Assembly (NCBI GenBank): GCA_030123545.1
Contig: CP126124.1
Location: 3,038,001-3,102,000, forward strand
DNA length: 64,000 nt
Direction of reading: 5' to 3'
Source of the DNA: Burkholderiaceae bacterium
GTDB lineage: Bacteria; Pseudomonadota; Gammaproteobacteria; Burkholderiales; Burkholderiaceae_C
In this document: positions 53,847 to 61,547 of the stretch, one piece after another
How the letters are laid out: each line of letters opens with the position of its first letter
Numbering within the stretch: the first letter of the stretch is position 1
Notes under the pieces: model-generated
Databases searched by the model: none
Seen by the model: only the letters and a program-made list of their open reading frames with translations
Told to the model about the DNA's origin: nothing
Translations under genes and position numbers: made by a program

Positions 53847-54728
53847 TCAGCCCAGCGCCAGCGCGATCACGCCGCACGCGATCAGCAGCGCGCCAGCGAG
53901 GCGCGGCAGGCGGTCGCCCTCGCCGAGCAACTGGCCGCCGAGCAGCGCCGCGAACAGCATCGACACCTCGCGCGCCGGCGCGACGTGCGACAGCGGCGCC
54001 CGCTGCATCGCGTACAGCACCAGCACATACGAGACCGGGCTGACGACGCCGACCAGCAGCGCGTACTTCCACTGGCGGCGCCACTGCACGGCCGTCGTGG
54101 GGCGATCGCGCAGTACGGCCGGCGCGAAGAACAGCAGGCGCACGATGTTGCCGACGTAGTCGACCAGGATCGGCGACAGCGCCAGCAGTTTCACCGCGAC
54201 GCCATCGATCACGGTGTAGCCGGCGATGAACACGCCGGTCAGCAGGCCGTAGCGCAGGCCGGCGCGCAGCCGGCGCATCTGCACCGGGTCGCGCGCGCCG
54301 AGCCAGATGCGCGGTCCGCCCGCGATCAGGAACACGCCGAACACGACGCCGGCGATGCCGAGCGCGCTACCCAAGGTGAGGCGCTCGCCGAGCAGCGCGA
54401 TCGCCGCGAGCGACGCGAGCAGCGGGCCCGAACCGCGCGCGAGCGGATACACCACCGTGAGGTCGGCCTTGCGGTAGCCGCGCAGCAGCGCGACGAAATA
54501 CAGGCAGTGCAGCGCCGCGCTCGCGACGATCAGCCGCCACTCTGCAACGCCCCAGCCCGGCACGTCGCGCGCAGCGAGCCAGATGCCGAGCGGCGCCCAG
54601 AACAGCATCTGCGCGAGGCTGGTGAGCGCCGCGAACCGGACGTCGCCGCCCGCCTTTTTTGCCGCGATGTTCCAGCCGGCGTGGATCAGTCCGGCCAGCA
54701 GCACCAGCGCCAGCGCGCTAGCGGACAT
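53847..54728 (-). CDS. EamA/DMT-superfamily transporter
   Basis: 293 residues with ten membrane helices in two EamA halves: LALVLLAGLIHAGWNIAAKKAG at the start, VVYPLARGSGPLLASLAAIALLGERLTLGSALGIAGVVFGVFLIAGGP closing the first half, and PLSHVAPAREVSMLFAALLGGQLLGEG in the second. It exports or imports small metabolites; the substrate is unknown. The start region overlaps the end of the extended BLUF frame by 11 bases. Confidence 0.9.
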   Translation of the reverse strand: MSASALALVLLAGLIHAGWNIAAKKAGGDVRFAALTSLAQMLFWAPLGIWLAARDVPGWGVAEWRLIVASAALHCLYFVALLRGYRKADLTVVYPLARGSGPLLASLAAIALLGERLTLGSALGIAGVVFGVFLIAGGPRIWLGARDPVQMRRLRAGLRYGLLTGVFIAGYTVIDGVAVKLLALSPILVDYVGNIVRLLFFAPAVLRDRPTTAVQWRRQWKYALLVGVVSPVSYVLVLYAMQRAPLSHVAPAREVSMLFAALLGGQLLGEGDRLPRLAGALLIACGVIALALG

Positions 54729-55212
54729 GGCGGACAGCCGCGAAGCGCGTCAACTGCTGCGCCCGACGGCACGCGCGCCTGCTCTGCCCCACGGCCCGGT
54801 CAGGTGCGGCCGCAGATCGCGGCGGTCGCCGCCAGTTCCTCGACGACACCTGGCCCGACACCGCATACGGGTCGAGCTCGGGCCGCTCGGAATACTTCAT
54901 CAGGATGTTCGCGTTGATCTGCGACAGGTTCACCTGTCCCATGGTCCAGCCGCCAAAGCGGCGCTCGGCGATTTCCTCGTACCCGAGCAGCATCACGTCC
55001 TTGTGCCGCGGATCGCGCAGGATCTGCCCGTACAGCTCGTTCACCCGCATGCGGCCGCCTTCAATCGCCTGCAGGAACACGCCGCTGCCGTAGCACAGGA
55101 TGCCGGTGATGCCGCCGGCGGGGTTGTGCTGCCGCGCGGACGCCAGGATAGCCTCGACCGCGGCCGGGCTCGCGTCGACCGCGCGGCTGGTATAGAGCAA
55201 GCGCACGAGCAT
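54718..55212 (-). CDS. BLUF-domain blue-light photoreceptor, C-terminus apparently frameshifted
   Basis: 164 residues as it stands. Residues 1-118 are a BLUF domain binding FAD: Tyr7, Asn30, Gln48, Trp89 and Met91 match the photocycle residues by position (LVRLLYTSR; GGITGILCYGSGVFLQAIEG; RRFGGWTMG). Past residue 123 the sequence turns Arg/Ala-rich and unlike the family, whereas the next frame reads EELAATAAICGRT and stops at 54800, a typical BLUF end. One lost base near 54841 explains this. The extended frame runs into the EamA start. The gene begins 16 bases after folE on the same strand. Confidence 0.85.
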   Translation of the reverse strand: MLVRLLYTSRAVDASPAAVEAILASARQHNPAGGITGILCYGSGVFLQAIEGGRMRVNELYGQILRDPRHKDVMLLGYEEIAERRFGGWTMGQVNLSQINANILMKYSERPELDPYAVSGQVSSRNWRRPPRSAAAPDRAVGQSRRACRRAQQLTRFAAVRHVR

Positions 55213-55228
55213 GGTTGCTTGAATCCTT

Positions 55229-55954
55229 CTAATCCTTCTGCGGAATCAGCGACAAGAATTCGCGGCGCAGGTTCGGGTCCTTCAGGAACACGCCGCGCAT
55301 CACCGAATTGATCATTCGGCTGTCCAGGTCCTTCACGCCGCGCCACGCCATGCAGTAATGGCTGGCCTGCATCACGATCGCCAGCCCGTCGGGCTGGGTC
55401 TTGCGCTGGATCAGGTCGGCCAGTTGCACGACGGCCTCTTCCTGGATCTGCGGTCGCCCCATCACCCATTCGGCGAGACGCGCGTACTTCGACAACCCGA
55501 TCACGTTGGTGTGCTCGTTCGGCATCACGCCGATCCACAGCTTGCCGATCACCGGGCACAGATGGTGCGAACAGGCGCTGCGCACGACGATCGGTCCGAC
55601 GATCATCAACTCGTTCAGGTGCTCGACGTTCGGAAACTCGGTGATCGCCGGCGGCTGCACGTAGCGGCCGGCGAACACTTCGCGCAGGTACATCTTGGCG
55701 ACGCGGCGCGCGGTGTTGCGCGTATTGTGGTCGCCGTCGGTGTCGATCACCATGCTGTCGAGCACGCCCTTCATCTTCTCGGTGACTTCGTCGAGCAGCA
55801 GGTTGAGTTCCCCTGGTTCGATGAAGTCGGCGATGTTGTCGTTCGAATGAAAGCGGCGTCGCGCGGCGAGCAGGCGTTCGCGGATCCGTGCCGACACCGG
55901 CCGGCTTTCGGCGGCGGCCGCCGCGCTCAACGTGTCGGGGGATTTCTGCAACAT
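55229..55954 (-). CDS. folE: GTP cyclohydrolase I
   Basis: First enzyme of folate synthesis: GTP to 7,8-dihydroneopterin triphosphate. 241 residues: DTDGDHNTRNTARRVAKMYLREVFAGRY, zinc ligands in VRSACSHHLCPVIGK and in ASHYCMAWRGVKD, IGLSKYARLAEWVMGRPQIQE. The N-terminal 40 residues are extra. ATG 55954 is used; ATG 55984 is possible. The BLUF gene follows on the same strand after 16 bases. NudB, which handles the product, is encoded 2 kb away. Confidence 0.96.
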   Translation of the reverse strand: MLQKSPDTLSAAAAAESRPVSARIRERLLAARRRFHSNDNIADFIEPGELNLLLDEVTEKMKGVLDSMVIDTDGDHNTRNTARRVAKMYLREVFAGRYVQPPAITEFPNVEHLNELMIVGPIVVRSACSHHLCPVIGKLWIGVMPNEHTNVIGLSKYARLAEWVMGRPQIQEEAVVQLADLIQRKTQPDGLAIVMQASHYCMAWRGVKDLDSRMINSVMRGVFLKDPNLRREFLSLIPQKD

Positions 55955-55993
55955 CGCAGCATGGTACCAGCGATTGAAATTCAATGCCTTTTC

Positions 55994-56042
55994 GCCATCA
56001 AGCGCGCGACCCTGCTGCGTTTGTAGCTATTAAATCAGTAGC
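55994..56042. repeat. Short palindromic repeat upstream of folE, reaching into the clsB stop
   Basis: GCCATCAAGCGCGCG...GTTTGTAGCTATTAAATCAGTAGC, with arms GCTAT (56026-56030) and GTAGC (56038-56042). The stop codon of clsB (56035-56037) and its last residues (Arg-Tyr) are encoded inside the element. Related to 1264-1300, 14216-14283 and 28018-28076. Confidence 0.6.
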
Positions 56043-57279
56043 GCATGCCGGTCAGAAACAGCGCGGCGCGCATCAGAGCGAGCGCGATGCGCTCGCCGAA
56101 GCGCTGCCGCCAGGGGCGGTTCTCGTAGTCGGCCGGATCGATACGCCGGCCGCCGTGCTCCATCGCGGCCAGCAGCCGCGCGCGCAGGTCGGCGGCGATG
56201 GCCGCGTCGTCGACCACCACGTTGGCTTCGCGCGCGAGCAGCAGCGACAGCGGATCGAGGTTGGACGAGCCGACCGTGAGCCAATGCCCGTCGATCACCG
56301 CGACCTTGGCGTGCAGGAAGCTCGCGTCGTACTCGTGGATCTCGACGCCAGCATCGAGCAGCTGACGGTACACCGGTCGGGTCGCGTGGAACTGCATGAA
56401 CGATTCGTAGCGGCCCTGCAGCAGCAGCAGCACGCGCACGCCGCGCTGGGCCGCCAGCACCAGCGCGCGGCGCAACTTGGCGCCGGGCACGAAATACGCA
56501 TTCGCGATCACGATCTCCTGCCGCGCCTCGGCGATCGCCTTACGGTACGCGCGCTCGATCCGGCCGCGGTTACGCAGGTTGTCGCGCAGCAGCAGCAGCG
56601 CGCGAATCGGCCGCCTGCGCCGCAGGCCGGTCATGGCCGTGCGGCGCACACGCAGCATGCGACGGGCGCCGCGGGCACTGAGCGCGGCCGGCGCGCGCAA
56701 ACTGTCTAGCGCCGCCGGCAGGTCGCGGCGGCGCACGTCGCGCATCAGCTGCATGCGCCACCACAGCCGCGCCATCGCGCCGCGCACCTCGAGCGCGAGC
56801 GCGCCGCGCGCGCGCAGCGCGAAATCGAGCCGCGGCGCGGCCAGCGTGCCGCGGCCGGGATCGTGCAGGTCGTCCAGGATGTTGATGCCGCCGCAGAACG
56901 CGATGCGGCCGTCGACCGCGCACAGCTTGCGGTGCAGCCGGCGCCAGCGGCTCGGCGCCAAATACCCGAGGGCTCCCAGCGGCGCGTACACCCGCCACTG
57001 CACGCCCGAGCGGTCGAAGCGCGAGCGCCAGTCGGCCGGCAGTTGGCCGGTGCCGACGCCGTCGACCAGCAGGTGCACGGCAACGCCGCGCTCGGCCGCG
57101 CGCATCAGCGCGTGCGCGACATCGGCGCCGCTCGCGTTGAAATCGAAGATATAGGTCTCGAGCCGGACCTCGGCCAACGCGCCGTCGATCGCGGCGATCA
57201 GCGCCGGAAACAATTCCCGGCTGCCCTGCAGCAGCTGGATGCGGTGCCCCCGGGAACGCGGCGAACCCGGATCGGCCAT
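56035..57279 (-). CDS. clsB: Cardiolipin synthase B / phospholipase D-family protein
   Basis: 414 residues with two HKD motifs of the phospholipase D superfamily: His116, Lys118, Asp123 (HRKLCAVDGRIAFCGGIN) and His323, Lys325, Asp330 (HAKVAVIDGHWLTVGSSNLDPLS). ClsB-type enzymes make cardiolipin or phosphatidylglycerol at the inner membrane. No N-terminal membrane helices, as for ClsB. It starts 1 base after the stop of the EEP-family gene; operon nudB-EEP-clsB is conserved in the group. Confidence 0.93.
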   Translation of the reverse strand: MADPGSPRSRGHRIQLLQGSRELFPALIAAIDGALAEVRLETYIFDFNASGADVAHALMRAAERGVAVHLLVDGVGTGQLPADWRSRFDRSGVQWRVYAPLGALGYLAPSRWRRLHRKLCAVDGRIAFCGGINILDDLHDPGRGTLAAPRLDFALRARGALALEVRGAMARLWWRMQLMRDVRRRDLPAALDSLRAPAALSARGARRMLRVRRTAMTGLRRRRPIRALLLLRDNLRNRGRIERAYRKAIAEARQEIVIANAYFVPGAKLRRALVLAAQRGVRVLLLLQGRYESFMQFHATRPVYRQLLDAGVEIHEYDASFLHAKVAVIDGHWLTVGSSNLDPLSLLLAREANVVVDDAAIAADLRARLLAAMEHGGRRIDPADYENRPWRQRFGERIALALMRAALFLTGMRY

Positions 57280-57280
57280 T

Positions 57281-58009
57281 TCAGATTTCGAATTCAGCGA
57301 TCAGCGGCAGATGGTCCGACATGCGCCACCAGGACCGCCCCTTCGGGATGAACTGGCGCAGCGGCTTCAAGCCCCGCGCGTAGACATGATCGAGCTGCAC
57401 CATCGGCATGCGCGCCGGAAAGGTCGCGTTGCGCGCGTCCTCGAGCGAGATCAGGTCGATGTCGCGCATCGAGCGCCGGATGCGCGCACCCCAGTCGTTG
57501 AAGTCCCCGGCCACCAGCAGCGGCTCTCCCTTGGGTACCTCGCGTTCGATGAACCGCGCCAGCTGCGCGACCTGGCGCGTGCGGCTGGCCGGGATCAGCC
57601 CCAGGTGCACGACGATCACATGCACCGGCCGCTCGCGCACCTGCACCGTTGCATGGAGCAGGCCGCGCTGCTCGAAGCGATGGTCGGACATGTCCTCGTG
57701 CTGGGTCTCGACCACCGGCCAGCGCGACAACAACGCGTTGCCGTGCTCGCCATAACGGGTCACCGCGTTGGTGCGGTACACCGATTCGTAGCCGTCCGGC
57801 GCGAGGTACTCGGCCTGCGGCAGATCGGGCCACAGCGTGAAGTACGCCTCGTCGCGGCGGTTGAGCTTGCGCACCTCCTGCAGGCACACCATGTCGGCGT
57901 CGATCACCTCCATCGCCTGGCCGAGGTTATGAATCTCGAGGCGGCGGTTCGGTCCGATCCCTTGCACCCCCTTGTGGATGTTGTAGGTCGCCACGCGCAG
58001 GGTCGTCAT
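57281..58009 (-). CDS. Endonuclease/exonuclease/phosphatase (EEP) family protein
   Basis: 242 residues: RVATYNIHKGVQGIG at the start, VCLQEVRKL (metal-binding Glu), VHLGLIPASRTRQ, AGDFNDWG and WWRMSDHLPLIAEFEI (catalytic Asp-His) define the EEP fold. It lies directly ahead of clsB, as YbhP lies beside ybhO (clsB) in E. coli. It may be a nuclease or a phospholipid/phosphate esterase; the substrate is not known. Confidence 0.92.
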   Translation of the reverse strand: MTTLRVATYNIHKGVQGIGPNRRLEIHNLGQAMEVIDADMVCLQEVRKLNRRDEAYFTLWPDLPQAEYLAPDGYESVYRTNAVTRYGEHGNALLSRWPVVETQHEDMSDHRFEQRGLLHATVQVRERPVHVIVVHLGLIPASRTRQVAQLARFIEREVPKGEPLLVAGDFNDWGARIRRSMRDIDLISLEDARNATFPARMPMVQLDHVYARGLKPLRQFIPKGRSWWRMSDHLPLIAEFEI

Positions 58010-58019
58010 GCCGAAAACT

Positions 58020-58478
58020 CTACTCCAGAAATCTTGGTAGCAACAGGATCGCTTCCGCGTTGGACGGGGAAAAGCACTTGTCGGCCGCCTCGCGCCACGG
58101 CCGCCATGCATATGCGGTGTGTTCGCGGGGATTCAACACCACGGCCGTCTCCGCCGGCACCTGCAGGCTGAACACATGCTCGGTGTTCATCATCACGCCA
58201 GGCGCGTAGCGGTGCCGCCATTGCGGATAGATGCTGTAGACGTTCGCGAGGCCCCAGTCGCGCAACGCGCAGCCGGGAGCGGCGGCGTCGATGCCGGTCT
58301 CCTCGCGCACCTCGCGCAGCGCGGTGCCCGCGAGCGGTTCTTCAGGCGTGCGTTTCGATCCGGTCACCGACTGCCAGAACGCGTCGGATGCGTCGGCACG
58401 GCGCATCAGCAGCACGTCGAGCGCGGCGGTGTGGATCACCACCAGCACCGACTCGGGGATCTTGTAATGCTTGGACAT
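58020..58478 (-). CDS. nudB: Dihydroneopterin triphosphate diphosphatase
   Basis: 152-residue Nudix hydrolase that removes diphosphate from 7,8-dihydroneopterin triphosphate in folate synthesis. Nudix box in GSKRTPEEPLAGTALREVREETGID; IPESVLVVIHTAALDVLLMRRAD and HRYAPGVMMNTEHVFSLQV fit NudB. ATG 58478 starts MSKHYKIPESV. Between aspS (upstream) and the EEP gene, a normal order in Burkholderiales. Confidence 0.93.
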   Translation of the reverse strand: MSKHYKIPESVLVVIHTAALDVLLMRRADASDAFWQSVTGSKRTPEEPLAGTALREVREETGIDAAAPGCALRDWGLANVYSIYPQWRHRYAPGVMMNTEHVFSLQVPAETAVVLNPREHTAYAWRPWREAADKCFSPSNAEAILLLPRFLE

Positions 58479-58545
58479 AGCAGCAGCGCGGCACCGCACA
58501 CCCTTCCATTGTGCGCGGGCCCCGTTGCCGCAGTTGTCGACAGGC

Positions 58546-60360
58546 CTATGCGGACCGGGCCGGCTCCGGATTGCGCAGGCGGATATGCAGTTCGCGCAAC
58601 TGGTCTTCGTCGACCGGCGACGGCGCCTGCGTCAGCAGGTCCTGCGCACGCTGCGTCTTCGGGAACGCGATCACGTCGCGAATCGAATCGGCGCCCGCCA
58701 TCAAGGTGACGATGCGGTCCAGGCCGAACGCCAGGCCGCCGTGCGGCGGCGCGCCGTACTGCAGCGCATCGAGCAGATAGCCGAACTTCGCACGCGCCTC
58801 GTCCGGCCCGATCTTCAGCGCGTCGAACACCTTGCTCTGCACCTCGGCGCGGTGGATGCGCACCGAGCCGCCGCCGAGTTCCCAGCCATTGAGCACCATG
58901 TCGTAGGCTTTGGCCATGCAGGCACCCGGGTCGCTGTCCATCAGCTCCTCATGGCCGTCCTTCGGGCTGGTGAACGGATGGTGCACCGCGACCCAGCGCG
59001 CCTCGCCCTCGTCGAACTCGAACATCGGAAAGTCGACCACCCACAGCGGCGCCCAGCGCTCATCGAACAGGCCGCTCTTCTTGCCGAACTCACTGTGGCC
59101 GATCTTCAGCCGCAGCGCGCCGATCGCGTCGTTCACCACCTTCGCCCGGTCCGCGCCGAAAAACAGCAGGTCGCCGCTTTGCGCGCCGGTGCGACGCAGC
59201 AGTTCTGCCAGCGTTGCGTCGTCGAGGTTCTTCACGATCGGCGACTGCAAACCCTCGCGCCCCTGCGACGCATCGTTGACCTTGATGTAGGCCAGCCCCT
59301 TGGCGCCGTAGATCTTCACGAACTCGGTGTAGCCGTCGATTTCACCGCGCGACAGGCCCGAGCCGTCACGCGCGCCGCCGGGCACGCAGAGCGCGACCAC
59401 CCGGCCGTTCTTCATCTGCGCGGCGCTCTGGAACACCTTGAATTCGACGCCGGCCATCAGATCGGTCAGCTCGGTGAATTCGAGCTTGACGCGAAGATCC
59501 GGCTTGTCCGAGCCGAACCGGTGCATCACCTCGTGGTAGCTCAGCACCGGGAACGCGCCGAGGTCGGCGCCCAGCGCGTTCTTGAACACGGTGACGATCA
59601 TCTGCTGGAATAGCGCGCGAATCTCCTCCTCGCCGAGGAACGATGTTTCGATGTCGATCTGCGTGAACTCCGGCTGCCGGTCCGCGCGCAGATCCTCGTC
59701 GCGAAAGCATTTGGTGATCTGGTAGTAGCGATCGAAACCGGCGACCATCAGCATCTGCTTGTACAGCTGCGGCGACTGCGGCAGCGCGAAGAACATGCCG
59801 GCGTTCACGCGCGAAGGCACCAGGTAGTCGCGCGCGCCCTCGGGCGTGCTCTTGCCGAGCATCGGGGTCTCGATGTCGATGAAGCCGTTGCCGTCGAGGA
59901 ACTTGCGCACCTCCATCGCGACCCGGTAGCGCAGCATCAGGTTGCGCTGCATGTAGGGCCGGCGCAGGTCGAGCACTCGGTGCGTGAGGCGCGTGGTTTC
60001 GGACAGGTTGTCGTCTTCCAGATGGAACGGCGGCGTGACCGAGGGGTTCAACACCTTCAGTTCGTGGCACAGCACTTCGACCTTGCCGCTGCGCAGCTGC
60101 GGGTTGACCGTGCCCTCGGGCCGCTCGCGCACGAGGCCGACGACCTGCACGCAGTATTCGTTGCGCAGGTCCTCGGCCAGGCGGAACGTCTGGGCGCGAT
60201 CCGGATCGCAGACCACTTGCACCGACCCTTCGCGGTCGCGCAGATCGACGAAGATCACGCCGCCGTGATCGCGTCGGCGATTGACCCAGCCGCACAACGA
60301 AACGGATTGGCCCAGCAGGGCTTCGGTCACCAGACCGCAGTAGTGGGATCGCATCGCCAT
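58546..60360 (-). CDS. aspS: Aspartyl-tRNA synthetase
   Basis: 604 residues, bacterial type. N-terminal OB-fold anticodon domain (VSLCGWVNRRRDHGGVIFVDLRDREGSVQVVCD), class II motif 1 (FIDIETPMLGKSTPEGARDYLVPSR), motif 2 (CFRDEDLRADRQPEFTQIDIETSF), bacterial GAD insert (about 290-420) and motif 3 (GLAFGLDRIVTLMAGADSIRDVIAFPKT). Third gene of the fmdB-DUF502-aspS operon. Confidence 0.97.
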   Translation of the reverse strand: MAMRSHYCGLVTEALLGQSVSLCGWVNRRRDHGGVIFVDLRDREGSVQVVCDPDRAQTFRLAEDLRNEYCVQVVGLVRERPEGTVNPQLRSGKVEVLCHELKVLNPSVTPPFHLEDDNLSETTRLTHRVLDLRRPYMQRNLMLRYRVAMEVRKFLDGNGFIDIETPMLGKSTPEGARDYLVPSRVNAGMFFALPQSPQLYKQMLMVAGFDRYYQITKCFRDEDLRADRQPEFTQIDIETSFLGEEEIRALFQQMIVTVFKNALGADLGAFPVLSYHEVMHRFGSDKPDLRVKLEFTELTDLMAGVEFKVFQSAAQMKNGRVVALCVPGGARDGSGLSRGEIDGYTEFVKIYGAKGLAYIKVNDASQGREGLQSPIVKNLDDATLAELLRRTGAQSGDLLFFGADRAKVVNDAIGALRLKIGHSEFGKKSGLFDERWAPLWVVDFPMFEFDEGEARWVAVHHPFTSPKDGHEELMDSDPGACMAKAYDMVLNGWELGGGSVRIHRAEVQSKVFDALKIGPDEARAKFGYLLDALQYGAPPHGGLAFGLDRIVTLMAGADSIRDVIAFPKTQRAQDLLTQAPSPVDEDQLRELHIRLRNPEPARSA

Positions 60361-60409
60361 GTCGTCTGTTCTCGGGTTCTCTGTCGTATGAATTGCAGTT
60401 GCGGCCGAT

Positions 60410-61045
60410 CTAGCGCGGGCGCGATCGCTGCGGTGCCGGTTCGACCGGCCCCGGCGCGACGACCCCCATCGAGATCACGTACTTGAGCGCCTCGTCGACG
60501 CTGATCTTGAGCTCGATGCAGTCGCTGCGCGGCAGCATCACGAAGTAGCCGCCGGTCGGATTCGGCGTGGTCGGAACGTAGACGCTGAGGCTATCCGGCG
60601 GAATGTGGTTGGCCACATCGCCTCCGGGCAGGCCGGTCACGAAACCGATGGTCCACATGCCCTGATGCGGCCACTGAACCAGCACCGCGGTGCGGAACGC
60701 ATTGCCCTTGCCGGAAAACAGCGTGTCCGACACCTGCTTGACGCCGGTGTAGATCGAGCGTACGAACGGGATGCGCTGCAGCAGCGCATCGGACCAGTCG
60801 AGCAACCGCTCGCCGAGGAAATTGCTGGTGGCCGCGCCGACCCCCAGCACCAGCACCAACGCCAGCAACGTCCCCAGACCCGGGATGTGAAAGCCGAATA
60901 CCTTGTCAGGTTGCCAGCTCGCGGGCAGGATCAGCAGGGTCTGGTCCAGCGTGCCGATGATCCACTGCAGCACCCACAGCGTGATCGCGATCGGCACGAT
61001 CACCAGCAGGCCGGACAGCAGCCATTTGCGCACGCGAGCCATCAT
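60410..61045 (-). CDS. DUF502 family membrane protein
   Basis: 211 residues. Two membrane segments (WLLSGLLVIVPIAITLWVLQWI and LGTLLALVLVLGVGAATSNFLG), then the conserved IPFVRSIYTGVKQVSDTLF and VYVPTTPNPTGGYFVMLPRSD. Family function is unknown; it is related to plant COV proteins. 49 bases ahead of aspS and 10 after fmdB, in an arrangement conserved in Burkholderiales. Confidence 0.92.
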   Translation of the reverse strand: MMARVRKWLLSGLLVIVPIAITLWVLQWIIGTLDQTLLILPASWQPDKVFGFHIPGLGTLLALVLVLGVGAATSNFLGERLLDWSDALLQRIPFVRSIYTGVKQVSDTLFSGKGNAFRTAVLVQWPHQGMWTIGFVTGLPGGDVANHIPPDSLSVYVPTTPNPTGGYFVMLPRSDCIELKISVDEALKYVISMGVVAPGPVEPAPQRSRPR

Positions 61046-61055
61046 GGGGGGGCGG

Positions 61056-61454
61056 TCAGGATTTGGAGCCTGTGCCGCCGGCGTCGGCGCTGGGCGCAGC
61101 CGGCGCCCGGGTCTCGGTACCGGCATCGGCCTTGCCGCCGGCCGCCGTGCCGCCATTGTCCGCCGCCGCCGGTCCGGATGCGGGCGATGTCGCCGCCGCG
61201 TCGGCCGAACCGTTCGCCGCGCCCGCGCCGTTGGCCTTGCCATGCGCGGCGTCGTTCGCCTTGCCGTTGCCTTCGTTGCGGAAATCGGTCACGTACCAGC
61301 CCGAGCCCTTCAGCCGGAACCCGGCCGCCGTCACCTGCTTCTTGAAGGCCGGCGCGCCGCAATGCGGGCAGATGGTGAGAGGAGCGTCCGCGAGCTTTTG
61401 CAGCACATCGCGGCTGTAGCCGCAGGATTCGCATCGATAAGCGTAGATTGGCAT
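61056..61454 (-). CDS. FmdB-family zinc-ribbon regulator
   Basis: 132 residues. The first 60 are the FmdB zinc ribbon (MPIYAYRCESCGYSRDVLQK and ICPHCGAPAFKKQVTAAGF, two CxxC pairs) plus the FRLKGSGWYVTDFR element. The rest is Ala/Gly/Asn low-complexity sequence, probably disordered. The name comes from a formamidase regulator; the role here is unknown. First gene of the fmdB-DUF502-aspS operon, with a TATAAT box 37 bases upstream. Confidence 0.9.
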   Translation of the reverse strand: MPIYAYRCESCGYSRDVLQKLADAPLTICPHCGAPAFKKQVTAAGFRLKGSGWYVTDFRNEGNGKANDAAHGKANGAGAANGSADAAATSPASGPAAADNGGTAAGGKADAGTETRAPAAPSADAGGTGSKS

Positions 61455-61490
61455 GACTCTGGAGCGCGCAAGTGCCGCGCGCAACCCTAA

Positions 61491-61496
61491 ATTATA
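61491..61496 (-). promoter_or_regulatory. Consensus -10 box (TATAAT) of the fmdB-DUF502-aspS operon
   Basis: TATAAT on the minus strand, 36 bases before the fmdB ATG. The -35 region (GGCTTG at 17 bases) is poor and lies in a hairpin. The leader would be about 30 bases. Confidence 0.5.
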
Positions 61497-61501
61497 GGCA
61501 A

Positions 61502-61527
61502 CCGCGCCGGAATCAAGCCCGGCGCGG
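61502..61527. terminator. Possible terminator hairpin after the symporter gene
   Basis: CCGCGCCGG (61502-61510) and CCGGCGCGG (61519-61527) form a perfect 9-bp stem with an 8-base loop, 20 bases downstream of the symporter stop and just ahead of the fmdB promoter. No T-run follows, only TTGCC. It separates the two transcription units. Confidence 0.5.
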
Positions 61528-61547
61528 GCATGCGCGCGGTCGCGTCG

